64,000 bases of DNA from Xiphophorus maculatus (lineage: Eukaryota > Chordata > Actinopteri > Cyprinodontiformes > Poeciliidae): the NCBI RefSeq assembly GCF_002775205.1, contig NC_036460.1:22462751-22526750 (forward strand). The letters are read 5' to 3'. Both the position numbers and the translations under genes were made by a program. The notes under the pieces are model-generated. The model saw only the letters and a program-made list of their open reading frames with translations. It was not told the DNA's origin and searched no databases. The stretch's first letter is position 1, and every line of letters begins with the position of its first letter. Positions 1-13,000 of the stretch are shown in pieces.

Positions 1-1458
1 GGAGTTTGAGAGTGTGTGGAAGAAGATGTGTTCCAGTTTTGACTTCAGACCTTCAGAAAGTGATGACATTAGTTCAAGTGTGGCAGACGTTCTGAGGCAG
101 AATCTAATCAGTCGTGGCCTCCAGAAACACATGGAAAAACTTAATGTCGTAGGCCAAAAGCAGACTTCCAATTTCCAAGTATGTGATGAACATTTTGGAT
201 ATCGCAGCCGGTTAAAACACATGCTTGAAGACAACAATAAGCAACAAAAATTAGATGCTCAAAAGACAGCGAACAAAATCATAGAGGAATACAACAAGTT
301 TAGTGCAAATAAATGCAGCTTAGCAGCAGATTTCTCAGAAAGCTACATCACTGAGCTGTTAGAAATGATTGAAAATGGTTTAAGAGAAAAGTCATTGGAA
401 ATCCGATCAGCTTTTGAAGTCGATTTAAAAATACATCTGTGCAATGCAGCATGTCAAGATTTCCAAAAATTACATGACCGCTTTGGCAAGGACAAAGAAC
501 TTCTGACATATATATCTGAAACCAAGAATAAGTACGCAGCAGAGTTCATTTACCAGTTTAGGAAACGAGATCAGTGCCAGAGGGTGGCCCAAGCATTCAT
601 ATCCATGGTCATCAAACCATTAGTGTTAGCATATATCAATCAGCCATTGGGGATACAAATAGCAAAGGAGATTGAGAATAAAGCTAAGCAGTTTCAGTCT
701 CCACATGCTTTCCACCAAAGCATACTAGAAGATCTGATTAATGAAGATTGCTTTGAAAGCTTTGAACAATATTTGTTGTTCTATGAAGACTACAGACGAA
801 CAAAGATTAATGACACAGTGGTTGCTCACTTGGCTGACATAACCAGCCTTCGTAAATTAAAGCAACAAAGACTTGGAGAAGTTGTAGGCCAGATTGCAGC
901 AGCTGTAAGTCAAACAACAGAAGGTGCCAGTGGAGTGCTCAGTGATACAAAGCCACTGCTGGAGAGAGTCTGTCTCATTTTAGAGAAAGATGCAAACATT
1001 AACGTTGAGAAGGAGTCTCTAAATGGTCCCCTCTTTAGCATCACAACAGATTGGGATTGCTTTGTTAAGTGTTTACTAGAGTTACTGGCCACAATGCACT
1101 TAGGTCTCAGTCAGACCTTCAACCAAAATGTGGATGTACTCGAGGTTCTCAATGACCTTTCAATTCTGCCGCAGGACCACCTTCTCCAAATAGTGAGAGG
1201 CTGTGACAAAAGATGCCCTCTATGCAAGGCCCCTTGTGACAAAGTAGAGCTTGACCATGAGATACACAGCTCTCTGCTTCATCGACCCAAAGGCATACTG
1301 CCTCGTGACATCTGTTCTCCATTTCATCTCAGTAGCTCAGAAACCAGCAAGGACTCACACGCAGAATTCATGATATGTAAAAATCTTCCTTTGCAAGATA
1401 CGAACTGGAGTGATGTTTCTGATGACCTCAACAGCCAAAAGGCCAACAATTACTGGAG
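1..1458 (+). CDS. GVIN-like penultimate coding exon (partial)
   Basis: Very long single exon, as usual for this family, in which most of the protein is encoded by one giant exon. If the donor at 1459 is not used, the frame continues to TAA at 1523-1525 and adds about 22 mostly hydrophobic residues instead of the conserved tail. The spliced form is preferred because it rebuilds the family's C-terminus exactly in frame. Confidence 0.8.
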
Positions 1459-1739
1459 GTATTGTCTGTGTTTACTATTCATGAGTTTTACAATAGCATT
1501 GCTGAACATTGAGATAACGCTTTAAATGTACATTGAACAAATGTACAGTTTGTCAGCACTTATCAAATCTGAAATAAAGATTCTGTTCTTGAATCTACAG
1601 GTACGTGTTGGTGAGGTTTAATGAGAAGTTTGCAGCAGAACACAAGCAAGAGCTTGCAAAGTTTCCAGAGGATTGGACGAAGATCACAAAAGAGGAGGCC
1701 TTAGATGGTTTGAAAGAAGTCTTTGGCAGAAAAGAGTGA
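1..1739 (+). CDS. 3' end of interferon-induced very large GTPase (GVIN1-like), partial
   Basis: The reading frame is open from base 2 and no start codon is needed, because the gene enters from the left edge. Exon A runs to 1458 (TACTGGAG|GT). The next exon starts at 1601 after a CAG acceptor, restores the frame (Y-W-R-Y-V-L-V-R) and stops with TGA at 1737-1739. The fragment is about 530 residues: helical, Lys/Glu-rich, with a Cys-rich patch near residue 400 (CDKRCPLCKAPC) followed by His residues, as expected of a zinc-binding site. This patch and the C-terminal 'YWRYVLVRFNEKFA' are typical of the C-terminus of very large inducible GTPases (GVIN/VLIG). These cytosolic proteins are interferon-induced in vertebrates and are strongly multiplied in fish. 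The GTP-binding domain would lie upstream, outside the window. Family call is firm; the individual paralogue cannot be named. Confidence 0.85.
1601..1739 (+). CDS. GVIN-like terminal coding exon
   Basis: Follows a polypyrimidine stretch and CTACAG acceptor. It encodes the last 45 complete codons (Y-V-L-V-R-F-N-E-K-F ... L-K-E-V-F-G-R-K-E) plus the third base of an Arg codon split with the previous exon. Its ATG-less frame is only recognisable through the splice. The 142-bp intron contains an AATAAA at about 1572, which could allow premature polyadenylation. Confidence 0.8.
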
Positions 1740-2563
1740 AACTAAAATGGGGCTTTTATTTTTACTCAGTTTTTATTGCCGTATTAATTTTTATATTCTT
1801 CATGTAGTTCAGTGAGTTATTCTAAATATCTTTTATTCTGTTCTTATTTTGACTTCGTATGTTTAAAATAAGAAAAATGTGAACCTGATGTGAGAATTTT
1901 GTCTAAAACCTGATATGTTACATTTTTTCATTATTTTTATTCACCTGTTACTATTTTCATACATATTTTAAATTCTGTTGTGTGCTTTTTTATTGTCATT
2001 ATGTCAAAATGGCAAAATATTCCACCAAGCCTGGAAAAATAACGTACTTTAACACAGTTGTAAAATGTCTGAAGCTAGTGAAATTATTTTAAATGATACA
2101 TTTGTTAGGCTGCTGCTGTTTTTATTTCTTTTAGTGTGGTATCTGATACGTGAAAAAATAGCATACACAAAAGAAACTCGACTTAACTAAAATCACAAAT
2201 TACTAAATATTTTTATGTCCATTAACTCAATATTTTATCTTAGATTTTGAAGTTAAAATGTGTTTAAAACTTGTCCTTTTTATATTGTTGCTACTTTATT
2301 TCTCACCACTTAATCTTTTTCCGTCACTTAATGTGTTTCCATTGTTAAATATATTTTAATGAAAATGTGCATTTTTTTCTCAATGTAGTTTTGTTTTTCT
2401 TGATTGACTGTAGTTAAACAATATTTTTTGATCAACATGACTGTGTGAAATTAATAGTATAATTGATTATTGATTGATATCTGTATTAATATTTTTATTT
2501 GTTTCCTTTAGAATTTTTTTAATATGTTCTCTATGTCTAACTTTTTTAATGTATGTTGTACTA

Positions 2564-2573
2564 AATAAATAAA
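2564..2573 (+). terminator. Overlapping polyadenylation signals of the GVIN-like gene
   Basis: Two overlapping AATAAA hexamers (2564 and 2568) lie in an AT-rich tract about 830 bp after the stop codon. A T/GT-rich stretch (CTGTCTTTTTACTGTG) follows within 25 bp. This fits the end of an approximately 0.85-kb 3' UTR. Confidence 0.45.
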
Positions 2574-2599
2574 TTCTGATAATCATTCTGTCTTTTTAC

Positions 2600-5500
2600 T
2601 GTGACACCAGTAAGTTTACTAATTACTCATCTGATACTAATCTGAATCCCAAAGAAGCAGCCAGCATATGCTTGATGCAGAATTCAAATACAAAGTGTCG
2701 TCTCTGTGTTAAGCACTGTTAATTAATTGCAAACTTTATTAATGCAATAGTTTTTATAGTTTTATAATTTATTAAATATCACAATCACTCTGTCAATATC
2801 ACTCTCTTAATTCATGTAAAACCTGTCCAAAGAATGAAATAATCCTTTCTCAATGAACAAATTCAAACACATTTAATGACAAGGAAATTTTAAAAAAATC
2901 AAAACTAATTATGTTTAATTAAGCTTTATATGAGACAATGGGAAACAGTAATGAATGTAATCAAGAATTGATCTTTTAATTAATCACACTACAATTTACT
3001 TACTATTGAAAAGCTAATAGGGAAAGTGTGTAGAGCAGGAAAACTGAAGATCAAAAAAGAGACTGTTATTTCTCCACCATTTTACAGAGAAGAGTTTTAC
3101 AATCCATAATTTGGAGTTCTGATACCTCATGAGCTTTACAATAGCATTGCAGGTTGGCTGACAGGAAAATATCGGCATGGCAACTATAGTTATGACCAGA
3201 TGGTCACCTAACCAAACAGCATAAGAAAGGAAAAACTGATTACAACTGAATCTTGATAAGTTGAATGGGTTTTTTTTTTGCTGATTCAGTTGTTATTTTT
3301 TATTTTAATTTATTTTTTATTTTTTTGTAACTGAGTTTCACAATTTAGATGCTCCGTAAGAGCTTACAAGGATTGTTACAAACTGCTAATAAACCAATAA
3401 AAGCAGACATGGGATAACACAAGCAGTACGACTGGTTAAATGAACTTTACTGTTGTATTTGCAGTGCTAAACGAACTGTGTGTTTTGTATGATTCCAAAA
3501 AAAAAACCTTTTCTTTTTTTAAATTTAAGAGGCCAATGATTTGGGTGCATTAAAGGAGAACAAAAAATTATTAAATCCACAAGATGGCAATGTAAGCTGC
3601 AGGAATCTCTGCTGGCTCTCTGAGAATAATAAGACTGAGACTAATTTAATCTCTAGGATTTCTCTAAGGGAATTTATCATTATCTGTTGATATATTTACA
3701 TTTAAGTCTTTTTGCTTAAGAAGACACATTTAAATAAATTTTCTTCATGAAGCTTTAAGAGCAAATTCTTGGAGAACTTTTACCACTTCTGCATGTTTAA
3801 TTCTACAAACATGTTTGATAGAAAAACCTATACCACATGCATATGACTTACACACCATTACTGTCACACACATTTTCAAATGGTGGTCACACAACATAAA
3901 ACACACAGATAATGAAAAAGCAGCTGAGAATACAAATAAAAAGCCTTCTCTTTCTCTATGTGTGATTTCTAAATGAAAACATTTGTCTTATTGATTTGCT
4001 TTCACATGAAACTGTAATCTCGGTGCTTTTACACGTGAAGTGTGCCACTTACACACTCTTCATCAATACTTCAATTTTTTGCCAGCTCCAAATCGTTGTA
4101 TCCCATCTCTCACACCTCAAATTAGCTCATAATTATCATAGCCAATTCCTTCTGAGGTGTTCATTGTTCTGACAGCCTTTCACCCCTGACAGTATTACAA
4201 ATAGCCAGCCAACTGTCACCACATACCGTCTGTGATACACAGATTTACCCTTTTTTACGCAAGCAAGTGGGAGTGAACAGATTGCCTCATCACACAGAAA
4301 CGGTCGACATGAAAATGAGACACACCACGAATCTTCTTGCTTCAACTGTGATATTTGACTTTAAGACCGAAATAAGATGAATGAAAACCTTCTGAAAATA
4401 GAACTGCAGCAATGTGAAGGTCATGCCGTCAAGTGGCAAATAAAGTGCTGAAAATGTCAGATGTTCATTTCTAGAATACAGTAGTCTAATCAGAGAAGGT
4501 AGTTTCACACAACGATGCGTAATGTTGCCAGTGAATCATAGTCACACTTTCTACAGTTAAAGTCCAAAACTACTAATTATTAAAAACTATCAAATCACAG
4601 CAAAATCAGTGTTTGTACAACAGTCATTGGCAAAAAAAATACATAAATCAAAAGAGACTGATTTACTCTGTAGAAAAATAAATAAAAAATGAAGTTACTT
4701 CTTGAAATGACATGTCAAAAAAATGGGATAAGTTACAGTCATTTCCTTGGCTTGCAGCTTGTTTAATTTATTTTTTTAAAATTTTCTTTCTTTGCTTTGC
4801 AAAACCTTTGTAGGAAATAATTTTTTCAGGGGTAGATTGCTGTTCATTCTGTGCCAGATTCTGTTCTACAATCAACTGAGCTTCTTAGATATTTTTTATT
4901 TTATTTTTATTTATTTATTTATTTTTTGCAATTTCATCACACGATCAATTGAATTTCAGTGCACTGGACACTTAGTTGTACTGAAACAGATTGAATTGGC
5001 TTGTTTGTTTTGTAAAGTGCCTGGGGATGGAGTTTAGTGGGAATTTTGCACAAAGATCAGGTATAGTGTTCCAACTACTGACAAGTGAAAAGATTGGCAC
5101 TGATTGTCTCTTGTACCTGTTAGTGAGGGATGGACACATTTTCCTCAAAGTTTTATGTTTTAGAGGCAGAAAAGACGGACAAGCATATAAGGTTTGGAGC
5201 AAATTTTGACAAAGGGAAAATTGTGATATATAGACAATATTCATGTCTTAGATATTTCTTGTCTGCAGTTGATCTATGAAAAGTTGTCTAAGAAATGAAC
5301 ATGAGAAAAACCAAGGATTACTCATGCAAATGGAGAGCAAAAACTGGCACATGTGGTTGATGAAACATACAGTTTATGGCAATTTTATTTATCAGGCTGC
5401 ATAGACACAAAATAAACAGGAAGCCCTCGCTGATCCTTGTCTACCAGCAAAAGAAACTAGAATTGGTACGATGGTATAAATACTAGACCACAGAGAAATA

Positions 5501-6058
5501 GATGTCTTGTTTTGATGTGCATCGGTGTCTCTGGGATCTCATGGGATCCATCTATTCACTGAAGGATGGATCCCGACTCGCTATGTGGCTGCTTCTTTGG
5601 AAAGTGGTTCCAGCCTAAGCACTGCAGTGATCAGAAAATATACTTTGACTTTAAGGCCCTAACGCCCTAACAGCCCACTTGGGATGTGAAATCATTCAGA
5701 ATGAAACTGAGCATTAAGATAAAAGTGAAAGGAAAAAAAATGCAAATCTCAAAGTATATATGGCAAATGATTTTTAAAGGTTAATAAAACACGGCTACAG
5801 ATGGTCAAAGTTATGGACTGTAGATGATGAAAGGAAGGTAATACTACGATAAATGATCTAGAATAAAAAGCATTGTTTCCTAAGAGAGATTTACTTACAG
5901 AGAACCAGACCTTTGTGGATGTATGGCTTTTTCTGTAAGCCAAAGCACTATGGAGTTACTACTTTTTACAAGAAATAAACATGGGTTTGTATCATATCTT
6001 GCAACTTTTGTTTTTGGGCACTCTATAAATCAAAGCTCTGCTTGGTGGTAAGAAAGTC

Positions 6059-6122
<64 letters not shown>

Positions 6123-9100
6123 GCTTGCTACACAGCAAAGGCCCTTAAAAAATTCATGTAGGAAATATATGGTGGCCTGGCAGAAAAGATCCAAGTCTGA
6201 TCAAAAATGTATAAAGAAAAATGAACGAATGACCACAAGGCTCCAGAGCTGATTTCTGAACTGCTATCCACCAAAGTTGGAACCTGACATCTATCGTGTA
6301 TGCCTTTATATTCAGTTTTCAAATTAAACTGTCATATCTGTGATTTCTTTTCAGCTTCTTCCTCTACTGTACAATTCCTGAAGTGGTGATTTTATATTTT
6401 ATCTTAGTTTTTGAAGCAGTGACACTACAAATAAAAGGACATTAGCTTAATCCAACTCAACTGGGGCGCCCTCTAAGCTAAGCGTGGTACAAAACCACAG
6501 AAAACAGCAGCAAACAGTGCCTGAGCTAACAGAAGCATCACCAACGCATCAGCGCTCAAACAAAGCCTCGCTGATTCACTTGTTCTGTCTGGAAGGTGAC
6601 TCCTCATGTTGTCACCGTGGCTTTCAGTACATAAGGCTGTGCAAACATTACATTCAGAAACTGTAAGTCCAATGCTAAAAATGTGCAGAGTTTAAAAGAT
6701 TTTTAAATACTTTATCCATCGATGTTCTTCTGGTTTTTTCAGCAGAATGAAACTGAGTGAAGAAAGTACAAACAGCAGTAATTCAACTCATTTTTAATTC
6801 TACGTTAGGGAGGGAAGTTCCTGCATTCCAGGCTTAACATACTTTTCACAAAAAGTTGGAAGCGTTCATCTCTTATACAATATTGGTATTTCTCTTCTGA
6901 AAACACCCCATAGAGTGGTATTTCAGGTGGTTTCTCCCCCGCCATTCTTCTGGCGAACACATCTAAGCTGTAATTGTGTACAGGGTCATGTTGAATCCTT
7001 CACATAGTATTTATAAAGAATGAATCATAACTACAGGCCGGCCAGTTCAGCATGACTACTTTTTATTTCCATTGTGTGCTCATAGTTACCTTGTTTGTCT
7101 GTTGCAATCATGATCCTGAGTCGTGAGCACACATTTTGAAAACATTTGCACATTTAACATTTTTGCTTTTGTGAGAATTTTTTTTAAAGTTTAGCCAGGA
7201 ACTCTGCAGTCTCAGAAAATTAAACTGAGACCACCTCCTATCTCTTGATAGGAGATGGTGATTATTGCTTTGCGAGTTTGAAACTGACACAAACAGTGAC
7301 ACTATGTTGTCCTGGTAGTGTTTAGGATGAGAGTCAGAGTACCTGACTTTCAATAATGTTTTTATGCAGCCCAAAAGTCCAGTTTATTACTGCAGTGTCT
7401 GTTTCTTATCAGTGAGAGAACATCCTGGTTTAGAACAAAAAGCTTGTATTGATTTTAAAACAAAACATTATAATCAAAACCTTAAAATATTTCCAGTTTT
7501 TAAACAACTGTAAAAGGCTTTCAACCTTCATTTAGACTCCACAAGATTTTTACTCTTTGCACAGGCAGGCACACAGAGTAAAAACCTTCTGCAAGTTTTT
7601 TGTTTTGGGTGGGGAGAGTATGTGGTTTGGGAATCTGTGAGTCTGGTGGGATGACCCCCCAGCTTCTCCACTGTCCGACAGTGACATTTGCCGTCCTCCT
7701 CCTGAGAGTCGCGCTAAGACCGCAGGAGGGATAAGGGTGTAATTATTATAAAATGATGTTGTAATATGCGATGGGTCACCAGATACATCAGTTGCTCTCT
7801 GCTCAACTTTCTTTTTAAACCACGAGAATTATGGAGAGGTCTTATCTCTCCATAAGAGATCCAGTCATCTTAATTACTGGATTTTCCTGAGCACTTGAGA
7901 GCGACCTATTCTGTCATAAATATTGATAGAAGCAACTTGACTGTCTGGAGTTTGTGCAGCTGTAACCACGGAGGTAATTTGAACACCCAAATGTAATTAT
8001 TTGGATAGATGAGCAAATATTTGTGTCGTTTTTGTGCAATAGAATAAGTAACACATTTAAGGTGGTTCATGGAGATAATTACCATTTAAAAGAAATCAAT
8101 CCATCTTAATGAAGATGGAAACACAGCCTTGTTGTCACTGTGACCAAATTCTTCAGTACAATACAAGCAGGTCGCCTTAGGTTGTAAATGACAAGAAAAT
8201 ATTGTACTTTATAGCAAATATAAAAATGATTGAAGGTTCACTATATAATTTCTTGATTTCTCAACAGGAGTACTTATAGTACTTTTCACTTTTAGGGAAC
8301 AGAAAAAACTTAACTCGAAGCTTGAAGTCTAAAGTTATTCTTCTTTCATTGGTGAAATCCTGCAGTAATTTTCCAGAGAACACAAACCAAAGGGTTTTGG
8401 GTGTCTTTTGTTAGAAAAATCATCATCAGTTCTCCATGGCATTCAGTTTTATCTCAGTCAGGTGCCTCTTGTACCTGCAGATATTTGCCATGACGGCTGT
8501 GAAGTCAGACTAATCTGACTAAACTGTTGGCTACTGAAGGTGCTTAAGGGGCAAATTTAGAAAGTCCGTGACATTTACTAAAGTAGGCATGCCGCACTGT
8601 TGAATCCTGAAAATATCGTATTTGAGTGGTAATCAAACGCTGCACATACTGTGAAGTAGCCTAGTTTTCAACTCTAAAAACCACAAAAGCAGATTTCATT
8701 TAATGAGGCTCTACTCACATTTACACATATGACTTCAGAGTTCATGCGGCAGACACAGCGCTTTCCAAGGCAGCAGTTGCGTATTTTGGACTGATGAAAA
8801 AAGCCCTGAAGGTTGTGGAGGAGCCCATAACATCGGCAGATTGAGCCATTGCTTTATTTAATTGACATTGGGTTGGCCAAGTCACATCTTTAAACTAATT
8901 CGCTGCTGTGGTGAACATCTAAAAAGAAGCGCAAAATCAATAGCAAAGTCTACAAGAAACCATAACAAACAAACAAAATAAAACCAAGCAGGACTTCAAT
9001 ATAATGTTGACTGTCTTTGTAAATTAGAAAAACTTTTGAAAACCAAAATAAATCATGAGTGGCACTTTCATTATCGGTAATGATTTTGTACTGCTGTTTA

Positions 9101-9450
9101 ATGAAGCAACATTCATGATGTCACAAAACTTTTTTTAACCAAAATAAATAAATAAATACACAGATAAATAAATAAACATGTTTTGAGTGTGTGAAAAGTA
9201 TGCATACACATATGCGGTGTATATGTATGTATGTACATTTCCCACTATTTATACCTAATTTTGTCATTTATTGGAAAAACATACCACAATTATCAAGACC
9301 TCACATGAACCTCACACTTCAGCCATGTCTAAGATGAGAGAGTTAAAGAAAACCTTTATTGGATGTTGCTGGCATGGGAGTCTAGAATCGCTTGGAGAGG
9401 AAAGGAGGTTTACTCACCTGTAAAGTGAAATCATTTGACCACTGTGTGAT
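2600..9450. other. Intergenic, AT-rich, no gene seen
   Basis: Open frames here are short, without recognisable domains and broken by AT-rich sequence. Contents seen: an (ATA)n microsatellite at 6062-6121, AAAT-type simple repeats near 9142-9175, and small palindromes at 7230-7256 and 7834-7862. No transposon with clear ends was recognised. Confidence 0.5.
6062..6121. repeat. (ATA)n microsatellite
   Basis: About 20 uninterrupted copies of the trinucleotide ATA. Confidence 0.95.
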
Positions 9451-9589
9451 GTATGACTGTTATTATTTCACAGTGGAGAGGCTATACATTTTCCACAAAC
9501 CATTTTGGTGTTCTTTTGACAGAGGTTAAAACACCCACCGAGGGTCAGGTTGGAGAAAATTTAATTTTAGGAGGATTTTCAAAAATGAA

Positions 9590-9975
9590 GCCTAGGCGCA
9601 AATTCAAACCGGAAGACTCCTTTATCCCCACTGGGACCCATTAATTGAAGCGACCTGCCCACAATCGTCGACCTATCAACGCCGGACCAAGCCACGTCAC
9701 GTCCAATCATCGACCGAGTCCCAGCTGATAAGGACCTTCATTCATGGCGTCCTTCGCTCTCCAGCCGAGCTCAACCCACCACCACCCCTTCTCCTCCATT
9801 CGCCCGGTCCTGAGGCCCGCACCCCTCTTCAACCTCCACCACCAGTGCCGGGCCCTGGGGGATGACGTTCCTAACAGCATCAGGATGCTCATCTGAAGCC
9901 CACCGCTAACGCTGCGATAACCGTTATCCAAAGCGCCAAAGACTTTAAATCCTGTTTGTCAATAAACTCTTCTAA
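9590..9975 (+). other. GC-rich block ending in AATAAA, possible retroelement or LTR fragment
   Basis: This stretch is clearly richer in C and CpG than its AT-rich surroundings and ends with an AATAAA at about 9962 followed by TC-rich sequence. An upstream short frame (9453-9644) runs into it and ends in a basic peptide. Sharp composition change plus a polyadenylation signal suggest an inserted transcribed element such as an LTR or a processed transcript. No family was recognised and no terminal repeats were found. Confidence 0.3.
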
Positions 9976-10009
9976 TTGTCTTCTCATCTCCATCTGAGTC
10001 TCTCCAGAT

Positions 10010-13000
10010 TGAAAGATTATTATGCCAAAAAAAAGAAGTAAAATTGATTTTTTAACAAATCAAATAACATTTAAAGCAGATAACCTTTTTGAGTTTTAAC
10101 TTAAAGATGAACCAATGTTAATGTCGCTCCCTGGCAACGGATTTAATTTTCGGGACTCAATTTGTTTGCTTTTTACTTTTTTTTCTTCATGTTGGCTATG
10201 AATTTAATGGTAACTATGCCGACCAAAATGTGGTGAATTGTTTTGACAATAGAAGCAAAATGCGTGTTCTGTATGGTGTGCGAGACTATTTGTCCCTAAC
10301 AAATTTCTTGTGTTTTCATTTTCTCGACATAATAACATTTTGTGAGTTTGCTGAAAAGCAAATAACTGGACACAACTCGTCACCGGATAATACCATGACA
10401 AGGTCCCCCCTCCTGTTTGATCATTTGTAAATCAATGTGATTTTGTTTGCCAAAATCTTGTTTTCAAATTTCATTATTAAAAAGTTGACATTGTTGCATC
10501 ATGTCAGATTGAGCTGGGCAGGGGGAAAGTGCAAGCAGCAGGGGGACGCACGGTGGATTATTTTGCACACATTGGACCTTCTATCTGAAAGATATTTTTA
10601 GATCACCTGTGGCTGCAGACATTTAGAAACCCAGTTGTGCAGAGAGAATTCAGTTGTAAGGATGGCACCAGCAGGATGTTGCTCATGCATTGTTTAGTCT
10701 TGTACGTCTGACATTTGCAAAGCTGCCAACAACAGCATACCGTCTATTGTCAAACTGGAAGTATAGTTACAGAGAAGCAGCAAAAACACATTGCTGTATT
10801 ATTGCTGTTGGTTGATTGTTTCGGGTGCAACTAATCGTGTCGAGTAAATTTACTTGCGCTTTATTTTATCGTGGTGATAGTATCTAACCAGCTAAAACAA
10901 CTTTCAAATTACTTAAGGGTAGAGATGCACAAAAAATAGTCTGGTAACTGGAATTGGATGAATTTCAGCTTAAAGGTCCCGATGCAGCGATCAAGTGGTT
11001 GGAAACTCTTTTTTTTTCCCCCTTTCAATCAGTGAAAAAATCCAGCTGAAGTGATAACATCACCACTTGGGATTGAGGTTGCTACTGAAAGAAGATGACT
11101 GAAAGTATCTATTTTCAGTATCAGTTTAACATGAAGTCAGATTAGACATTTTCTCAAACTACAAAATAGAGCGAGACTCTTGCAATAGTCTTGCTCATGA
11201 AGTTGATAGAGAACAGCCGTATCCTTCATGTACATGACGGATTTGAAAATGTTAGCAGCATCTTGAAAATCTTAGAGATCAGACCGAAATCTACATTCCC
11301 TACAGTACACAGATGGAGACCACTTGTTTAATGTTTGGATGTCTTCAACCCAGACGACTTTTAGTTACAGCTAACCAATATGTAGCTGTCAAAATGCTGA
11401 ATGAAGTAGTCCACATTATGGTCAGGGTGATTAGTACTGTCACCTCACTGTAATAACATTTTCAAAGGAATTTTAGTTGGGGAAGATTCTGTTGATTAGT
11501 GTCTCCAGGTATTCTAGAGTCCTGCGACAATGTCAAGTTGACTGGTGGTTTCAAAATGTCTTTGGGGGTGTGGGTGTGTGTGTGTGTGTGTGTGTTTTGT
11601 CTAGTATGTCTCTCTGATGGCCCTGCTAATGGACTGATCTTGGGTTAACTCTCAGTGGTAACAAAAATAATCAAAATGTCAGAGACGAATTGCATTCCTG
11701 GCGTTTTTTTACACTTACAAAGGAACTCGGTACCTGGCTCTACATCTGCAAGAGATCAGACCTTTTCCTCCATCCGTCTTTTTATTGATTTCACCCTCTC
11801 ACTCTTATCCAGGGGAGCAGGACAGTTCCAAATTGTACAACAAAATGCTGCTAAAAAACTAAAGGCGGTTGTGAAGCTGTGCAAAAACAAAGAAAGTGAC
11901 AGATGCAGACTTTTAAACCACCTATAGGTGACCTTCCTCATAGTACTAAGATATTTTCACAATGACATTTTACACCACAGTTCATATAGCCAATAGTTAA
12001 GTCTGTTCTATCTTGTTAAAAGTATCCAATCGAACTCATTTTAAATGAGATTAGGGTGTTATATTCACAATCACACCTTCAATTAAACTCACTTAAACTG
12101 ACATATTTGGACTGCACAATGAAAGTATTGAATAATTAACCCCACACAGGAGAATGCAAAAAGAGAAAAACCTGACAGCTCAAAGCCAGAGGGATGTTAC
12201 ATTAAACGCTAATGAAAATCACTGATCCATTTAGAAGCTCTTTATTTTGTGTTATTCATTACTGACTAGTTTCCTGAAGTGATTTAAACATTTATTTAAG
12301 TCTAAATTAACTTGAGCTTGGTCAGTGGCTGTAGTTGTACACGTTGGAAACTGTGATTCTTTTATCCTGACCACAGCTTCTACTTATTTTTCTTAATTTG
12401 CTTTGCAACAATCCATAACTTGTAAACATTTGTAATTATTAAAAATATACAATGATGTGTTCACATCTGAATATGACCATGTCTGTTTATTGAACTGAAT
12501 GATCACATTTTGACCTGGAATGGAAACCAACTTCACTGAGGAAATAGATTGTATCCACAAAAATAGTTTGACAGCTTTTTAATTATTATTATTTTCCTTT
12601 GTTTTAAATAACGTGGTAGCAAAAAAACTGAATATTTCAGTAAATGGTTCCAATAAATGCTTTTGGTTGCTTTGTACACTTCATTTAACAAGTGAAATTT
12701 ATCCAACCACCTTTCAGACACACACAGTCAAAAAAACCTACACAACTTAAATCAAATCTAAATTATACATGGTATTAAAACAAATATGCTGTCTAGATTT
12801 CTTCAAGATTTTTTTGTTGTTTCACCTTTAAAAAAACATATCTTAGTGTTATTAAACATAAAAATTCTTGATTTCTTGAATTCCCACTCCACCAAGGTTT
12901 CTTTCCACGTCTGCTGGTCTTTGTGTTCTTCACTTACAAGAATTTAGATTTGCCTAAACGACATCTATTCAGGACTCCTGCACCTGTAAGCAATATTTCT

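Noticed and set aside
9707..9931. 74-codon Trp/Arg-rich minus-strand frame
   Set aside because: Arises from the GC-rich block's purine/pyrimidine bias; no recognisable protein feature.
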